NCBI GenBank assembly: GCA_027627225.1
Contig: CM051025.1
Span: forward strand, 73,897,474 to 73,961,473
DNA from: Congeria kusceri
Lineage: Eukaryota; Mollusca; Bivalvia; Myida; Dreissenidae
DNA length: 64,000 nt
Reading direction: 5' to 3'
Positions 24,851 to 36,420 of the stretch are shown piece after piece (within the stretch, counting starts at the first letter, position 1; each line of letters starts with the position of its first letter). The notes beneath the pieces were generated by a model. It saw only the letters and a program-made list of their open reading frames with translations, did no database searches and was not told where the DNA came from. The position numbers and the translations under genes are program-made.

Positions 24851-26190
24851 ATATTTTCCCTATATCATACTTTAAACTGACCCGTGAAAGTTGTTATAAA
24901 TGTTATTAATAAATTAATTGGAAAGGACGACTACCACCCTCTACATACAAATGGAATTCATTTATAAAAACGTTATATGTAAAACTTATCAAATATGCTG
25001 TACTAGAATTAGCCATTGATTGGCGTACATTTGGTAATATTTGTGTTACTAAAAAAATACAATGTAGTGACAAATGATTTGCGTGAAATGAGTGCTTTTC
25101 TTGAAGTTTTATATGTTTATTTTCCACACATTCAATAAGCCTAATAAATATAATAAGCAGAACTCCTCCAAGTTATCAATGGAGTGCCATTAAATTCCGA
25201 CAAAGCCATAACCATTATAGAGCGCCTATAAGTTGCGCTTATGCAATCTAATATGACATTCTGTCCCCGCTCCCTCAAAGCCGTTGGTACAAAAGTGCTG
25301 AAATATCATCAGCAAAACCGATTTAAAGGCGCACCAAATTCACCAACATTTTATCAATGTAGGAACGGGCGCATTTTTTCACAGTATTAAAATTCTACCC
25401 TTCCATTGCATTTAGTTTGATGTGTGGTGATCGAAGGATTCTTTTGAAATGTTTGTATGAAAATAATCATGATGTTATTTGTGTGATGCTTTAGTAAAAT
25501 CAAACAATATTTAATGCCAGGAGAAAATAATGATCCGACACCAGCTTACATGCGTCTTTAATTTTGAACTATTATTAAATGGATGCAATGGCTTTCGTAT
25601 TCAACAATCATTCTATGAAATAAAGTGCATAGGAAAAATTGCATACATGCCGGTTGTTGCATGTATAGGCGCATTTAGGATTTGAATAAAATAGTATGTG
25701 TTTTATCTCGCGCGATCCAAAACAAGTTAGCTGTGGGTTGGTAGGTCGGAGATTTTATTAAGTAGTTTCAGAACCAGTACCACATAGACATTATCTGAGA
25801 ACTAACCACTAACACTATTTTAATACATGTTTACGAAAGATAGGCAATTACATGTGTATTGTACATAGAAAAATATACAAACACAGAAACGAAGCTCACA
25901 TCGTAAGAAATGTTATCAAATATCTGCAAAATTATTAGCGATTATTCTTGATATTTGTATTGTTTCTTCTTTTCTTTTTTTCCCATTTTCCCCACCAACA
26001 CATACTTATTCAAGCGTCTAATTATAGAATGCTTTTTTTATTGGTTTTCTTCCACGCATTCACGAACTGTTGTTATTTGTTTTATCAAACACTTTTGGTC
26101 GTTTTTAGAAATTTAACTATAACTGTCAATACTGATACTTACGAAGATAAATCTACCATACAGTATTCTGCTTCACCTATCTATGAGGCG

Positions 26191-26438
26191 CGTCGTGGGA
26201 AAACCGGACTTAGTGCATTGGCGTAAAGTGTCGTCCCGGATTAGCCTGTGCAGTCCGCACAGGCTAATCCACGACGGAACTTTCCGCCTACAGTGGATTT
26301 ATGTTTAGAAGAGAATTCATTGAAACAGAAAATACCATAAAAGCGGAAAGTGCCGTCCTGGATTAGCCTGTGCGGACTGCACAAGCTAATCCGGCACGAC
26401 ACTTTACGCACATGCATTAAGGCTTGTTTTCCCACGAC
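26191..26438. mobile_element. 248 bp fold-back MITE, copy 3
   Basis: Counterpart of 6401-6648. Confidence 0.8.
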
Positions 26439-27526
26439 ATGCATACTATGTATTTCGCATCTAATATATATGTTGCGTAACATACAAGTAGTAGCGTTTC
26501 TTTATTTCCACTAAATTTGGTTCAAAACAATTTATCAAACGCCCTGACAATAATGTAAATCTGTGTGTCTTCTTCCTTTCTTTGGCTGTTTGCCACGTTA
26601 TTTCCGATTCACTGGAATCATTAACAAAGACATCAGATCTGTAGGAAAACCGCAGTTTCTAAGACTGGTATTTATCTCAAGAAACAATAAATCATTCACA
26701 TAGCAACCGGCTCGCATGTAGTATACAATATTTAGCTCTTTGAAAATGCCATATTTTTTAAGTATTCGAATGAAATGTTATGAAAATACCTGGGGACATG
26801 TTAATTCCGTCTTATACCTGGTGTACAACGAACACGCGGTACTGGTGTTAAATGACGGACAAGATTATCCGCAGCATAACTTTTCACAGACATGCGATCT
26901 GTCTGCCAAAATGTCAACCAAACACCCAGTAAAAAGCATGCAGTCATGATGAATGGATCTTTCTAGAAACGCCACGCATTCAAATATATTTAAATCAAAT
27001 GTGGCATTAAAGCATATATTGGTGAGCTTTAATGCACCATTACAAACTAACTCGTATGTTATCAATTGAGTCTTATGTCAATTATCTCATTAATTGTTAT
27101 TGCTTAAATAATCAATTAAATGCTTGTAATGCATTCACAAGGCTCTGATTACATAGATCAGCATGTTGTTATCTTATGGAATGCGATCATCGTTTTGCAA
27201 AATCCAAGAAACTTTTGATCTGAATAAACATATCATTGTGAAATAGAGTACTGTACATTATATTTAGAATGACTTATTCTGTTGTTGTTTTTTTCTGTCA
27301 ATCTGTGACAAATATCCCGTCGTGGGAAAAGTGCCGCTACAGTACTCGTTTTGCTTTCTCGCCATGATCAAAATGAGAACCGGTAGATAACAGGATATCG
27401 TAGCTCAAAATACTTCGAAATAAAGCAAGCAAAACAACACCATCCTTTATCCGGAAAGACTTTTATCGCATGCTTGTTAGTCTGAGTTCTTAGTTGTTAA
27501 ATATATACCGCAGATTTGTATTGAAA

Positions 27527-28029
27527 TTAAAGGGACTTGTTCACAGATTTTTGTAGTTTTTGAAGTACGCAATTAAATGTCTAAACATGACAGATTTACC
27601 CATCAAGTATAGCAACAAGAAATGGGTTACAAAAACAGAAAATAAAAAAGTTTCCCCCCAAGGGGGTTCGAACCTGGGACCTCCGGATAAATAGGCTAAC
27701 GCCTTAACCACGCGGCCATTCTGGTATCTGTATTTCTCTTGCAATTCGTACTTGATGTAAGTGATCCACGTGTTGTAAACAATGTTAACGAAAACCAGAG
27801 AAAACAAGAGAAACACTCCAAATTATTCCATTGTTTTGCGTTACAAACGCTTTATAAATTTATCAATTTCAACTGATGATTAATCATTAACGAAAATGTA
27901 TTTACAGTATATTTACAATGTCCGTAGTGTTATTTTGCTCCCTTATATACACTTATCTTTTATTTTTGGACTCTGTGACAAAACGTTGGAAAATTGCCAA
28001 TTCGTCAATTTGTGAACAAGTACCTTTAA
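27527..28029 (-). mobile_element. TTAA-flanked MITE with tRNA-like interior, copy 3
   Basis: 503 bp counterpart, with the 14 bp of copy 2 but the B-box flank of copy 1. Confidence 0.82.
27653..27726 (-). other. tRNA-like segment, copy 3
   Basis: Matches copy 1 across the A and B boxes. Confidence 0.7.
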
Positions 28030-28997
28030 GGTGAAGTTAATAAAGTACTGCACAAATACATTGCGTAATGCATTTTAGTGTAATATCCATGAATGGAAGG
28101 ATTTCTTAACTGCAATATTTCATGTAAAAACACTGTTTCGGTGATATCTAATAGAACGAAAAAAACAACAACAACACGTTTTTAAAGATGTAACTAGTTT
28201 TATTTTTTTCTATATTGTCATCAACATGAGCGTTAGTGTTACTTTTTCTAATCATCGACTCGATTACAACAAAGACATTATTATACACTTTTTCTTTTAG
28301 CCTAACAATTAACGCTCTTGAAATACGATTAGTATATACAATAATTATATCATTTTAAAAATATTTTCAAGGCAAACAACAATTATTAATATACAGTATG
28401 TTTCCTTAATTTCGCCCTAACAGGCTACAAAACACTTAATTGGATTTTCTAAACAGACACGTAATGATCATCTCATTGAATGTGATTTATTATTGATATA
28501 ATTGAAATCGTGAAAGCATCAATAGGTCTTTGTACAGCGTACATATTATAACGGCATCTTCAACGGCGTAGAATCAGGCGAAACTATAGGTATGATATTT
28601 ATCGACATTATCGCTTATAAATTGGACTTGAGGTATTAACTAGTCTCTTCCAGGCTATACTCTACACAAGGCTGTTGAAAGCTATTATGCCTACTTATTA
28701 AAGTCAGCAGAGACATAACTATGCAGATGGAAGCGTATAAAACAATTTGATCGTGTGGCGCACATGTTTTTTAAATAACCATTACAAATTAACAAGGGTC
28801 CGCTTATATTGGATAGTATCATTATACTCGAGAGACCCGAACAAGAACAGTATCTTTTTTAAGGCGATAATTAACATAGTCTTTCTTTTCGCTATATTAA
28901 TGACATTTGTTTTAACTGATCATGATTACTTATGTATGTATCAACGTGACTTAATCTTGCTTCTTTTCTCATCTTGCGTGATTGTCCCCGCACTTAC

Positions 28998-31052
28998 ACC
29001 TAGTGTACAACGAAAACGCGGGACTGGTGTTAAATGATTTACTCGATTCTAAGATTATCCTCAGCATAACTATTCACATACGATTTCTTTGCCAATACGA
29101 CAACCGAAAACCCAATAAATAGCATGCAGTTGCTTCACATAATGAAAGGATCTTGCTAGAAACGCCAAGCATTCAAATATAATGCAATTTATTTTAATCA
29201 AATGTGGCATTAAAGCATATATTGGTGAGCTTTAATGCACCATTACAAACTAACAAGCTGATAATTATCAACTGAGTATTGAGTCAATTATCTCATCAAT
29301 TGTTATTGCTTAAAGAATCAATTAAATGCTTTTCTGCGAATAATGTAGGAGAGCTGAACTCCGCGAGTTGCGTTATCGTCCTGAACAGAAAGACGTTGGC
29401 GAGATTGGGGTCTGTATAAATACAGAGTCCGTTCAATCATATTAGCTATATATATGTTTTTAATGACCAATGGCAATGTTTTAGATTTCAGAAACATAGA
29501 AACAAGTGATATTCAAACATGTAAGCCAATGAATCGCATACGTAATGTTTGTGGTATCGCATTATAAATCTACCAACGGACTGATCAAATTTTTCTCAAG
29601 TAACAGGAAATACAAAGGAGACATGAACTGTGTGTCATTGAAATAAATCACGTTCAGTCCTCTTGGAATTTATTTGCATAGAATGTGTGCCCTCATGCTC
29701 TGATTACATAGATCAGCATGTTGTTATGGAATGCGATCATCGTTTTGCAAAATCCAAACAACTTCTGATCTGAATTAACATATCATTGTGACATAGAGTA
29801 CTGTACATGAGATTTAGAATAACTTACTCTGTTTTTCTGTCAATCTGAGATAAATACCCAATCGTGGGAAAAATGTAGATATAGCACTTGTTTTGTTTTT
29901 TCTCCATGATCAAAACGAGAACCGGGGAAATAACAGGATATGGTAGATTCAAAATAAAGCAAGCAAAACAACACCGTCCCTTATCCGGAAAGACTTTTAT
30001 TGATGCGTGTTATTCTTGAGTTCTTAAGTGTTTAAACATATAGCGCAGTTTTGTATTGAACTGAAGGTAAAGTTAATATTATAGTACTGCACACTGAATG
30101 TATTGCGAATCTCATTTCAGTGTAGTATCCATGAATGAAAGGGTTTCTTAACTGCAACATTTCCTGTAAAGACACTGTTTCGGCAATATCAAATATAACG
30201 AAATAAAACACAATTTTAATGATGTAACTAGTTATATATATACTTTTTCAGCAACATGAGCGTTAGCGCTACTTTTGTAATCACCGACCCGATTACAACA
30301 ACAACATTTGTATAATGCTTTTTCTTCTAGCCTAACAATGAACTCTCTTGAAATACGTTCTTAAAAGGTTACTAAACACTAAATTGCATTTTCCTTCTAA
30401 ACACACACGCAATGCTCGTCTTAGTGTGCTATATTATGGATATCGTCTTAGTGTGCTATATTATGGATATCGTCTTAGTGTGCTATATTATGGATATCGT
30501 CTTAGTGTGCTATATTATGGATATCGTCTTAGTGTGCTATATTATGGATATCGTCGAAATGTTGAAAGCATCGATGTGTCCATGTACGGCGAATATATGA
30601 TAACAAAATCTTCAGCTGCATAGAATGAGGCGAAAATGTGTTTGATAAAGTTATCGACATTATCGCTCATAATTTGGACTCGATATATTAATTAGTTTAT
30701 TTCATGCAATACTATATTTCACGCAAATTGTATCACAAGGCTTTTCAATATTTAATATTATGCTTATTAATAACAGAGAGCAGAAACATTGCTATGAAGA
30801 CAGGAGCGTATACCGAATCCATAAGCTTGATCTATAGAACAATTTGATCGTGTGACGCACAATGCATTTTTTAATTAACCATTACAAATTAGCCAGGGTC
30901 CACTTATATTGGATAGTATCATTACACTCGAGGGAACCGACCAAGAACAGTATCTGTTTTCAAGGCGATAATTTTCTCTTTTTTTTCGCTATATTAATGA
31001 CATACGTTATATATATATATTTTACTATTCTGCGCTGACCATGATTACTTTT
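28998..31052. repeat. Older internal duplication, half B, complete
   Basis: The only complete half B. 28998-30023 belongs to tandem copy 3, and 30024-31052 is unrepeated flank that continues the alignment to half A (shared gagcgttag, tcttgaaatacg, ttatattggatagtatcatt, gaccatgattactt). It lacks the TTAA MITE of half A and has gained a 27 bp tandem repeat. There is no gene. Confidence 0.78.
30416..30555. repeat. 27 bp tandem repeat, 5 perfect copies
   Basis: The unit tcgtcttagtgtgctatatt plus atggata is repeated five times without a mismatch, then tcgtc. It lies in the flank part of half B and is absent from half A. Because 27 is divisible by 3, two overlapping frames stay open through it, which gives misleading short ORFs. 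Confidence 0.95.
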
Positions 31053-31470
31053 GTAGTGATAATGTTCATTTTGTATTTACCTCCCACATGAGACGGAAGG
31101 AGCTCTCAGCAAACACGCTGGGAGACAAATGAGAGCATAGCGTTAATGTCAGGATAATTTGGGAATATATTTAGACTTTCTTTTGAAGATCAAGCATAAC
31201 AAATAGCGATGGTGCACAGTGTGAGTAGTATATGAGAATGAGAGCGATATCCAGTAATGCTGCGTGATAATGCAAAGCAAACAATCCAAGAAACACACAC
31301 TTACGCTTTGTAGATTTTAAGCTCAGCGTCACATGACAATATTGTATTTAAATTCAAACGTCCAGTTTCATATGTAACCTAGGAAGCGCCCGGACAGCGC
31401 AGACCTCCGTAAAGACAGTTATCCTATTTAACAATTGAATTATTCAGTGATACCTTTCATTCTTTGTCCT
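31053..31470. other. No gene seen
   Basis: Single-copy-looking DNA between half B and a dispersed repeat. No motif or coding signal was recognised. Confidence 0.5.
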
Positions 31471-31474
31471 ATTT

Positions 31475-32015
31475 CTGGACAAGGGTTTACAACTATATTA
31501 GTCAATTTGACCGTCGACCCAAGAATCCAATAATCAAAAGGGATCATCAACTAGTCATGACTGCCAAATCGATCACGTTTGAAGAAACTTGGCACATGGA
31601 TTATGTTGTTATAGCCCGGACAATGTTTTGCAACTATTGGCCAGGTTTTACAACTTTTGGACAGTTTGACATTTACCTTTGACCCAAGGACTTCATATTC
31701 ACTAGGTATTCTCTTCTAGCCAAGTCAAGAACCTAGGACCAAGGGTTGCAAAATTATTGCCGGGACAATATTTTACAATATGATTTTTTTTTTTTAATCT
31801 TTCATCTGATTGAACTCGATCTTTGACCCCCGACCCCAAAATCAATCCTTCGATCCTTTGCTAGTCATAACCAATCTACCTACCAAGTTTTCAAAACATA
31901 GGCCTAAACGTTCTGTAGTTATTGCCCGGGCAATGTTAGGTCTACCGTCATATCGACGGACTTACGGACCGACATTTGCACAGCAATAACACCCGCTTCT
32001 TAGAAGGATGGAATG
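31475..32015 (+). repeat. Diverged dispersed repeat with gacctttgacc-type blocks
   Basis: Blocks such as tttgacccccgaccccaaaa, tagtcataaccaatctacct and acggacttacggaccgacat follow in the order I recall from an abundant molluscan dispersed repeat of repeated tgaccttgacc-like phrases. The short open frame at 31464-31682 comes from this repeat and is not a gene. The family assignment is from memory. Confidence 0.5.
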
Positions 32016-33130
32016 AGAAATACTCCCTTGTGAAATCATGCGCGTTAAATATAGTCATTAACATTGTACGGTTTCAAAAGTTATTTATTGCTTGCAGAAG
32101 AAATTTATGTCAGCTATATGGTTATCCATGGAATTTATTGCAGATGTCAGATTAAATTGCGTGACCTGCCCCGGTAATATACGGACAAGTATTGCAACTT
32201 CAGCGTTCTTGATTAGCCAATCCGAATAATGTGTTTTTCCCAGGAACTATTCGCGTTTGTTTCATCTTAATATATTGTAGAATAATTCGTATAAGGTTGT
32301 TTATAAATGTATATATTAGTCTTAAAACTTGTCGTCTTAATACAATGTCGTCCTATTTCGTATATTGTTCATTTTGCCTGAATACTTGTCCAATAACTCG
32401 TGTTAGGTTGTTTGATTTTTGTTAATCAAAAATATTTGCAGAAATGCTTGATGATGTGGTAGTGTGATATTTATGAATTATCTGGAAAATGTGTCTATAC
32501 ATATATATCACAGACTAAGCTGAGGTGGAACTGTTTGTGTTAGGTTGACAATCGATTGGCAAATTGAAAGGTAGGAAACAACAGCGCATACATTTACAAA
32601 GAAAAAATCCAATGACAACAAACAAACAATAATCATTATGTCCTTCTCTATTGCAGTGGTAATATAATAACAGATGATATTTACATGTGTAATAACTTAA
32701 GCGTGTACTAAGTATGCTTTTTTTTATATAAATTTTATGACATGAGTTTTCACTAATAAATTAAAAACTTTAAACTTGATACAACTAATAACTAGATATC
32801 AATTGATTTTAACCGTCTCGCAGCAGATCGCAAACAAAGTTAAATCTTACCAATGCCGCTGTTTGTGTAGAAATCTTTTAGTATTATTCGTACCAGGCAA
32901 GTAGAATATGTTCAGAAAAATTCGATATCGCAACAAATGTAAAGTAGTTAACACGAATGATTCGAATAGTTGTGTTTTATCACTGAACTGTTTGAATTTA
33001 TCTTATCAAAATACATCTAGCTTTTATTATAGATTTCACGTTAAATATCATTTTAATATGTATTAATATGGTCAAATATCAATATTTCATATACATTTAA
33101 CATGGCTACCGATGTATTATCAGTTACACT

Positions 33131-33175
33131 GTTAGTAACTCAGGGTGTATGGGATATACGCCCTCAGTTAATAAC
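33131..33175. repeat. Hairpin
   Basis: gttagtaactcagggtgtat pairs with atacgccctcagttaataac around a short loop. Probably part of a fold-back insertion together with the hairpin 140 bp further on. Confidence 0.6.
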
Positions 33176-33317
33176 ACTTCAACGAATATATCTCACCGAC
33201 TACCTTTCACTGGTATCTTTTCATTGATATCACATGAAAATTAAGGAAAGAAAACCTCACAAAATAATACGAAACACCTACAATGACGTCACGAAAATAA
33301 ACAAAACGACGTAATAA

Positions 33318-33368
33318 GACTATGGGTATTGAAATATTCCCATGATGTATGGAAAATACCCCATAGTC
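33318..33368. repeat. Hairpin
   Basis: gactatgggtatt pairs with aataccccatagtc. It is flanked by gacgtcac and gtcatgtgacc. A possible MITE centre. Confidence 0.55.
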
Positions 33369-34100
33369 ATGTGACCACTCTTAGCCAATGGGGTCGCGTC
33401 ATTTATATAGGAGGTGAGATGTATTGTCATATCTTAAAGGCGTAGCTTATTTTTGCCACGAAGAATTTATTTGTTTACGCAAACTAACATTTCCAACATA
33501 AAGTATTTGTTATTTCATGTAATTTCATTACATGTGGTCAAAAGTGTTAACAGTAAAGCAATCTTTCTGAATGTAACACTAGCTAAGACAGTGAAACAAT
33601 TTTCGGCCTGTAATGTTATCAACTTTTGTAAATAGTATACTAGCGGAATGCTGTGCAGTAATTTCCGGTCTTAAATATCGAAATGTTGCTATCATAAAGG
33701 AAAATGCAATCTGAATTGCAATACATTTAGTGAACTACTGCTATTTTGGAATACCTTCATCGTCAAATATAAAAAAAATAACACAACAACATGCGAGATA
33801 TTTAGATAATGCATGTCATTTATTAGCTGTTAAATCAAGTGGTTTCTTGTTTAAACACCGTATTTGAACCGAAACTGGATTTGATATTATTATCGATAGG
33901 GCACCTCAAAATATTTGAAGTAACTGTAACACGAGGCTGATGTTCGTTAAATACAACTTGAATTCATTCGAGAAAAGACATTACATGTAAAATTTGAACA
34001 CATATTTAAGACAGAATAAACAGAATATAGTAAAGAGAGTGTTTTCGTTGACGTGTCATATGTTTATGAATTGATTTCCCACAATTTTTTTTTTCTTCAC

Positions 34101-34800
34101 AAGTAACATTCGATAAGCCGATAGAAATAGAAATTTCAAGAATCCTACTCCTTATGAAATTTGCATTATGACAAATCCTTAACCATTATCGTGGTTCTAT
34201 TAGCAGCGCCAATGCAATCAGATACGACATTCTGTAGCCGCTCCCTCAAAGCTGTTGGTGCACTAGTGTTGAAATATTTGTAAATTAAACCGATGTAAAT
34301 ACAAACCAAACGTCAAATAGTCCACATTTAACAATATAATAACAACGGATGTATCATTATGCGCCCATCAAACATGGCGGGGTGGTTTGGATTGCTTATG
34401 TCGGTCGGTTTGTCGGTCGGTAAAGCACTTTCGTTCGCGCTGTCTAAATCAAATAATTTTCATCCGATCTTCACCAAACTTGATGAAAATGTTTTCGGGT
34501 GTAATATCTCTGCCAAGTTTGATGGTAAACCAAATTCCCGCTCGAACTGTTGAGTCACTGCGTTTGAATTATCTAAAATTGGCCTATTTGCAGTTTCCGC
34601 ACTCCATATTGCAGAGTTTTCATTCGATCATCACAAACTTGATATTTGAACGATTATTTTTATCCTAAAGTGAGCACACCTGATCTACAAACAGCTCTTG
34701 TTTACACAGTAGTGGATATCATGCGTGCCGATAATACGCATGGTCTTAAATGCCTTTAATTTGAGGTGTGGTACATGTCATGGATTAGTTGGAAATCTTT
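34101..34800. repeat. Diverged paralogue of tandem-unit interior, interrupted
   Basis: 34101-34340 resembles about 5340-5590 of the tandem unit (shared cgacattctgt and cgctccctcaaagc). After an inserted dispersed repeat the match resumes near 34735-34800 with unit sequence around 5610-5680. No gene is visible. Confidence 0.6.
34356..34705 (+). mobile_element. Dispersed repeat with cggtcggt motif
   Basis: Insertion that splits the paralogous block around it. It contains atgtcggtcggtttgtcggt, then ttttcatccgatcttcacca, and ends near acagctcttgtttac, phrases I recall from a common molluscan dispersed repeat. The 64- and 93-residue open frames inside are repeat-derived. The boundaries come from where the alignment to the tandem unit breaks. 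Confidence 0.55.
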
Positions 34801-35224
34801 GCAATGGATGAAAAAGGCCAGGCTATTAACTTACTTGTATGATGCAATATTTCATTGTAATACAGTACAATATTGTTATTAAAAAATAATTATTTTGTAC
34901 CAATGATCGGATGGTTTTACAGGATTTGTTCATTGCGTTTACAAGAAAATATGTTGTTATTTGCATTGTCAAATAATTTAGGTCTTTATGAGATTTTTCA
35001 TGTTTGAATTAATTTGCTTACAAATATCTACTCTACTGTATAAAATATTGATTTGTTAGTACTCCGCGTAAGCTAAACTTACATTCATTTGCAATCTAAT
35101 AATAATAAATGAACCGTATGATTCGCAACACAATATTCATATTAATAATATAAATCGTCCCATGTGTTCTATACAAATATTTCATAATAACCCCACATGA
35201 ATTCATTCGCCTTGAATATATTCA

Positions 35225-36420
35225 TAACTACTGTACTGTTTCAAAAGAAAGTTTTGCTTGCAGGAAGAAACACTGCCAAATGCTATTGTTTCGGACATCA
35301 TTATAAGCTTGATGAGCTTAATAAATAACAAATCACTGTTTGTGAATGTCGTTATCCTTGGATTTAATTGCAGATTTAGTTGCAAATTTAATTGCAAATT
35401 TCCGATTGAATTGCGTGACCTAAGAGGACGGCAACATTGCGACATCAGCGCTCTTAAGTAGACAATCTGGAAATTGCGTTATTTCCTCTCGAAATAATAT
35501 CGCGTTTCGTTTGCCTCAATGTATTCTTATCCAATATATATTATATAATAAGTGTTGGTATTGTTAATAATTAATACGTATGTAGAAGTGTTTGATGATA
35601 ATGTGATGTGCAATATTGATATTTATACAGTTTTTGTAAGGTTTATGTATATATTATAATTAAATCATTTTAAACTAAACTGTTAATGTTAAATGTATTA
35701 GGTCAATGGTCATTAGCAATCGGCATAAATGTAGGCAAACGTCGCAAAAACGAACAAAATACAAACAGTAATGGTACACATGTACATGAACATCAAGACA
35801 ACGCTGTTGCATTTTGTCGCAAATATCAAGGTTCTGCAAAAGTATAAACAATAACTTGGTGTGTACACATAAGAAATAAAGCTTTTTTACTTCAAATTTG
35901 CATCAGATCTGTTTAAAGAATACACCAATTAGTTTATATCACACATTTTCGTGTTAAAACATATTTAAATGAAACTTGTGAATTTATATTCTTAAAAACT
36001 ATAAGTTTACCGTGTATAATAACATATGTTATATAATATCTCATTTCATAACGTGAAAGACGTCAGGAAATCAATATTTAATACTAAATATAATACTGGC
36101 TAACGCGGTGCAATAATATCCGGTCTAGTACACTGTTGGAACATCACCATGTCCTGAAATGATATCTGAAACGCATAACATTTAGAGTCGAAATTATTTC
36201 TTATTCCTTCGGGTAAACGTACGTTTATAGTGAAATATAAAATCATAACGAGGGAATAATCGTCTTGTTCAAATCCGTATTTTTTTCTGGATTCAATATA
36301 ATCGGCGATAAGGCACCTACAAATTTATTGTAACGCTGCTATAGCACTGAATGACGTATCTTCAATACAAAAGGTCTCAGTGTTTTTTCTAAGAAATGAC
36401 GTTGAATTTAAATGTTAATA
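35225..36420. repeat. Old duplication, second block
   Basis: Collinear, diverged match to 32070-34020. It contains a short internal run of ttgcaaattt-like repeats near 35376-35402. The opposite open frames at 35203-35461 arise from this run. No gene was found. Confidence 0.6.

Larger units (their letters stand above)
26816..28997. repeat. Older internal duplication, half A, copy 3
   Basis: Counterpart of 7026-9193. Confidence 0.78.
20122..30023. repeat. 9.9 kb tandem unit, copy 3
   Basis: Third copy, exactly 9902 bp, as long as copy 2. At every variable site I found it matches at least one other copy, so it shows no private change. It ends after gagttc at 30023. From 30024 the DNA continues into unrepeated flank homologous to the middle of the unit's older internal duplication. 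This defines the right-hand breakpoint. Confidence 0.97.
32070..34100. repeat. Old duplication, first block
   Basis: Several collinear blocks recur at 35225-36420 with substantial divergence: a gtttcaaaag...gcttgcag block near 32070, ttgcgtgacct near 32158, gcttgatgat near 32443, tttccggtct near 33661 and agggcacct near 33898. Two hairpins (33131-33175 and 33318-33368) lie in this block only. No gene was found; short open frames at 32231 and 33453 have no recognisable content. Confidence 0.6.

Noticed and set aside
30348..30623. Protein with repeated LSVLYYGYR motif
   Set aside because: It is a translation of the 27 bp tandem repeat; a second frame is equally open and there is no coding context.
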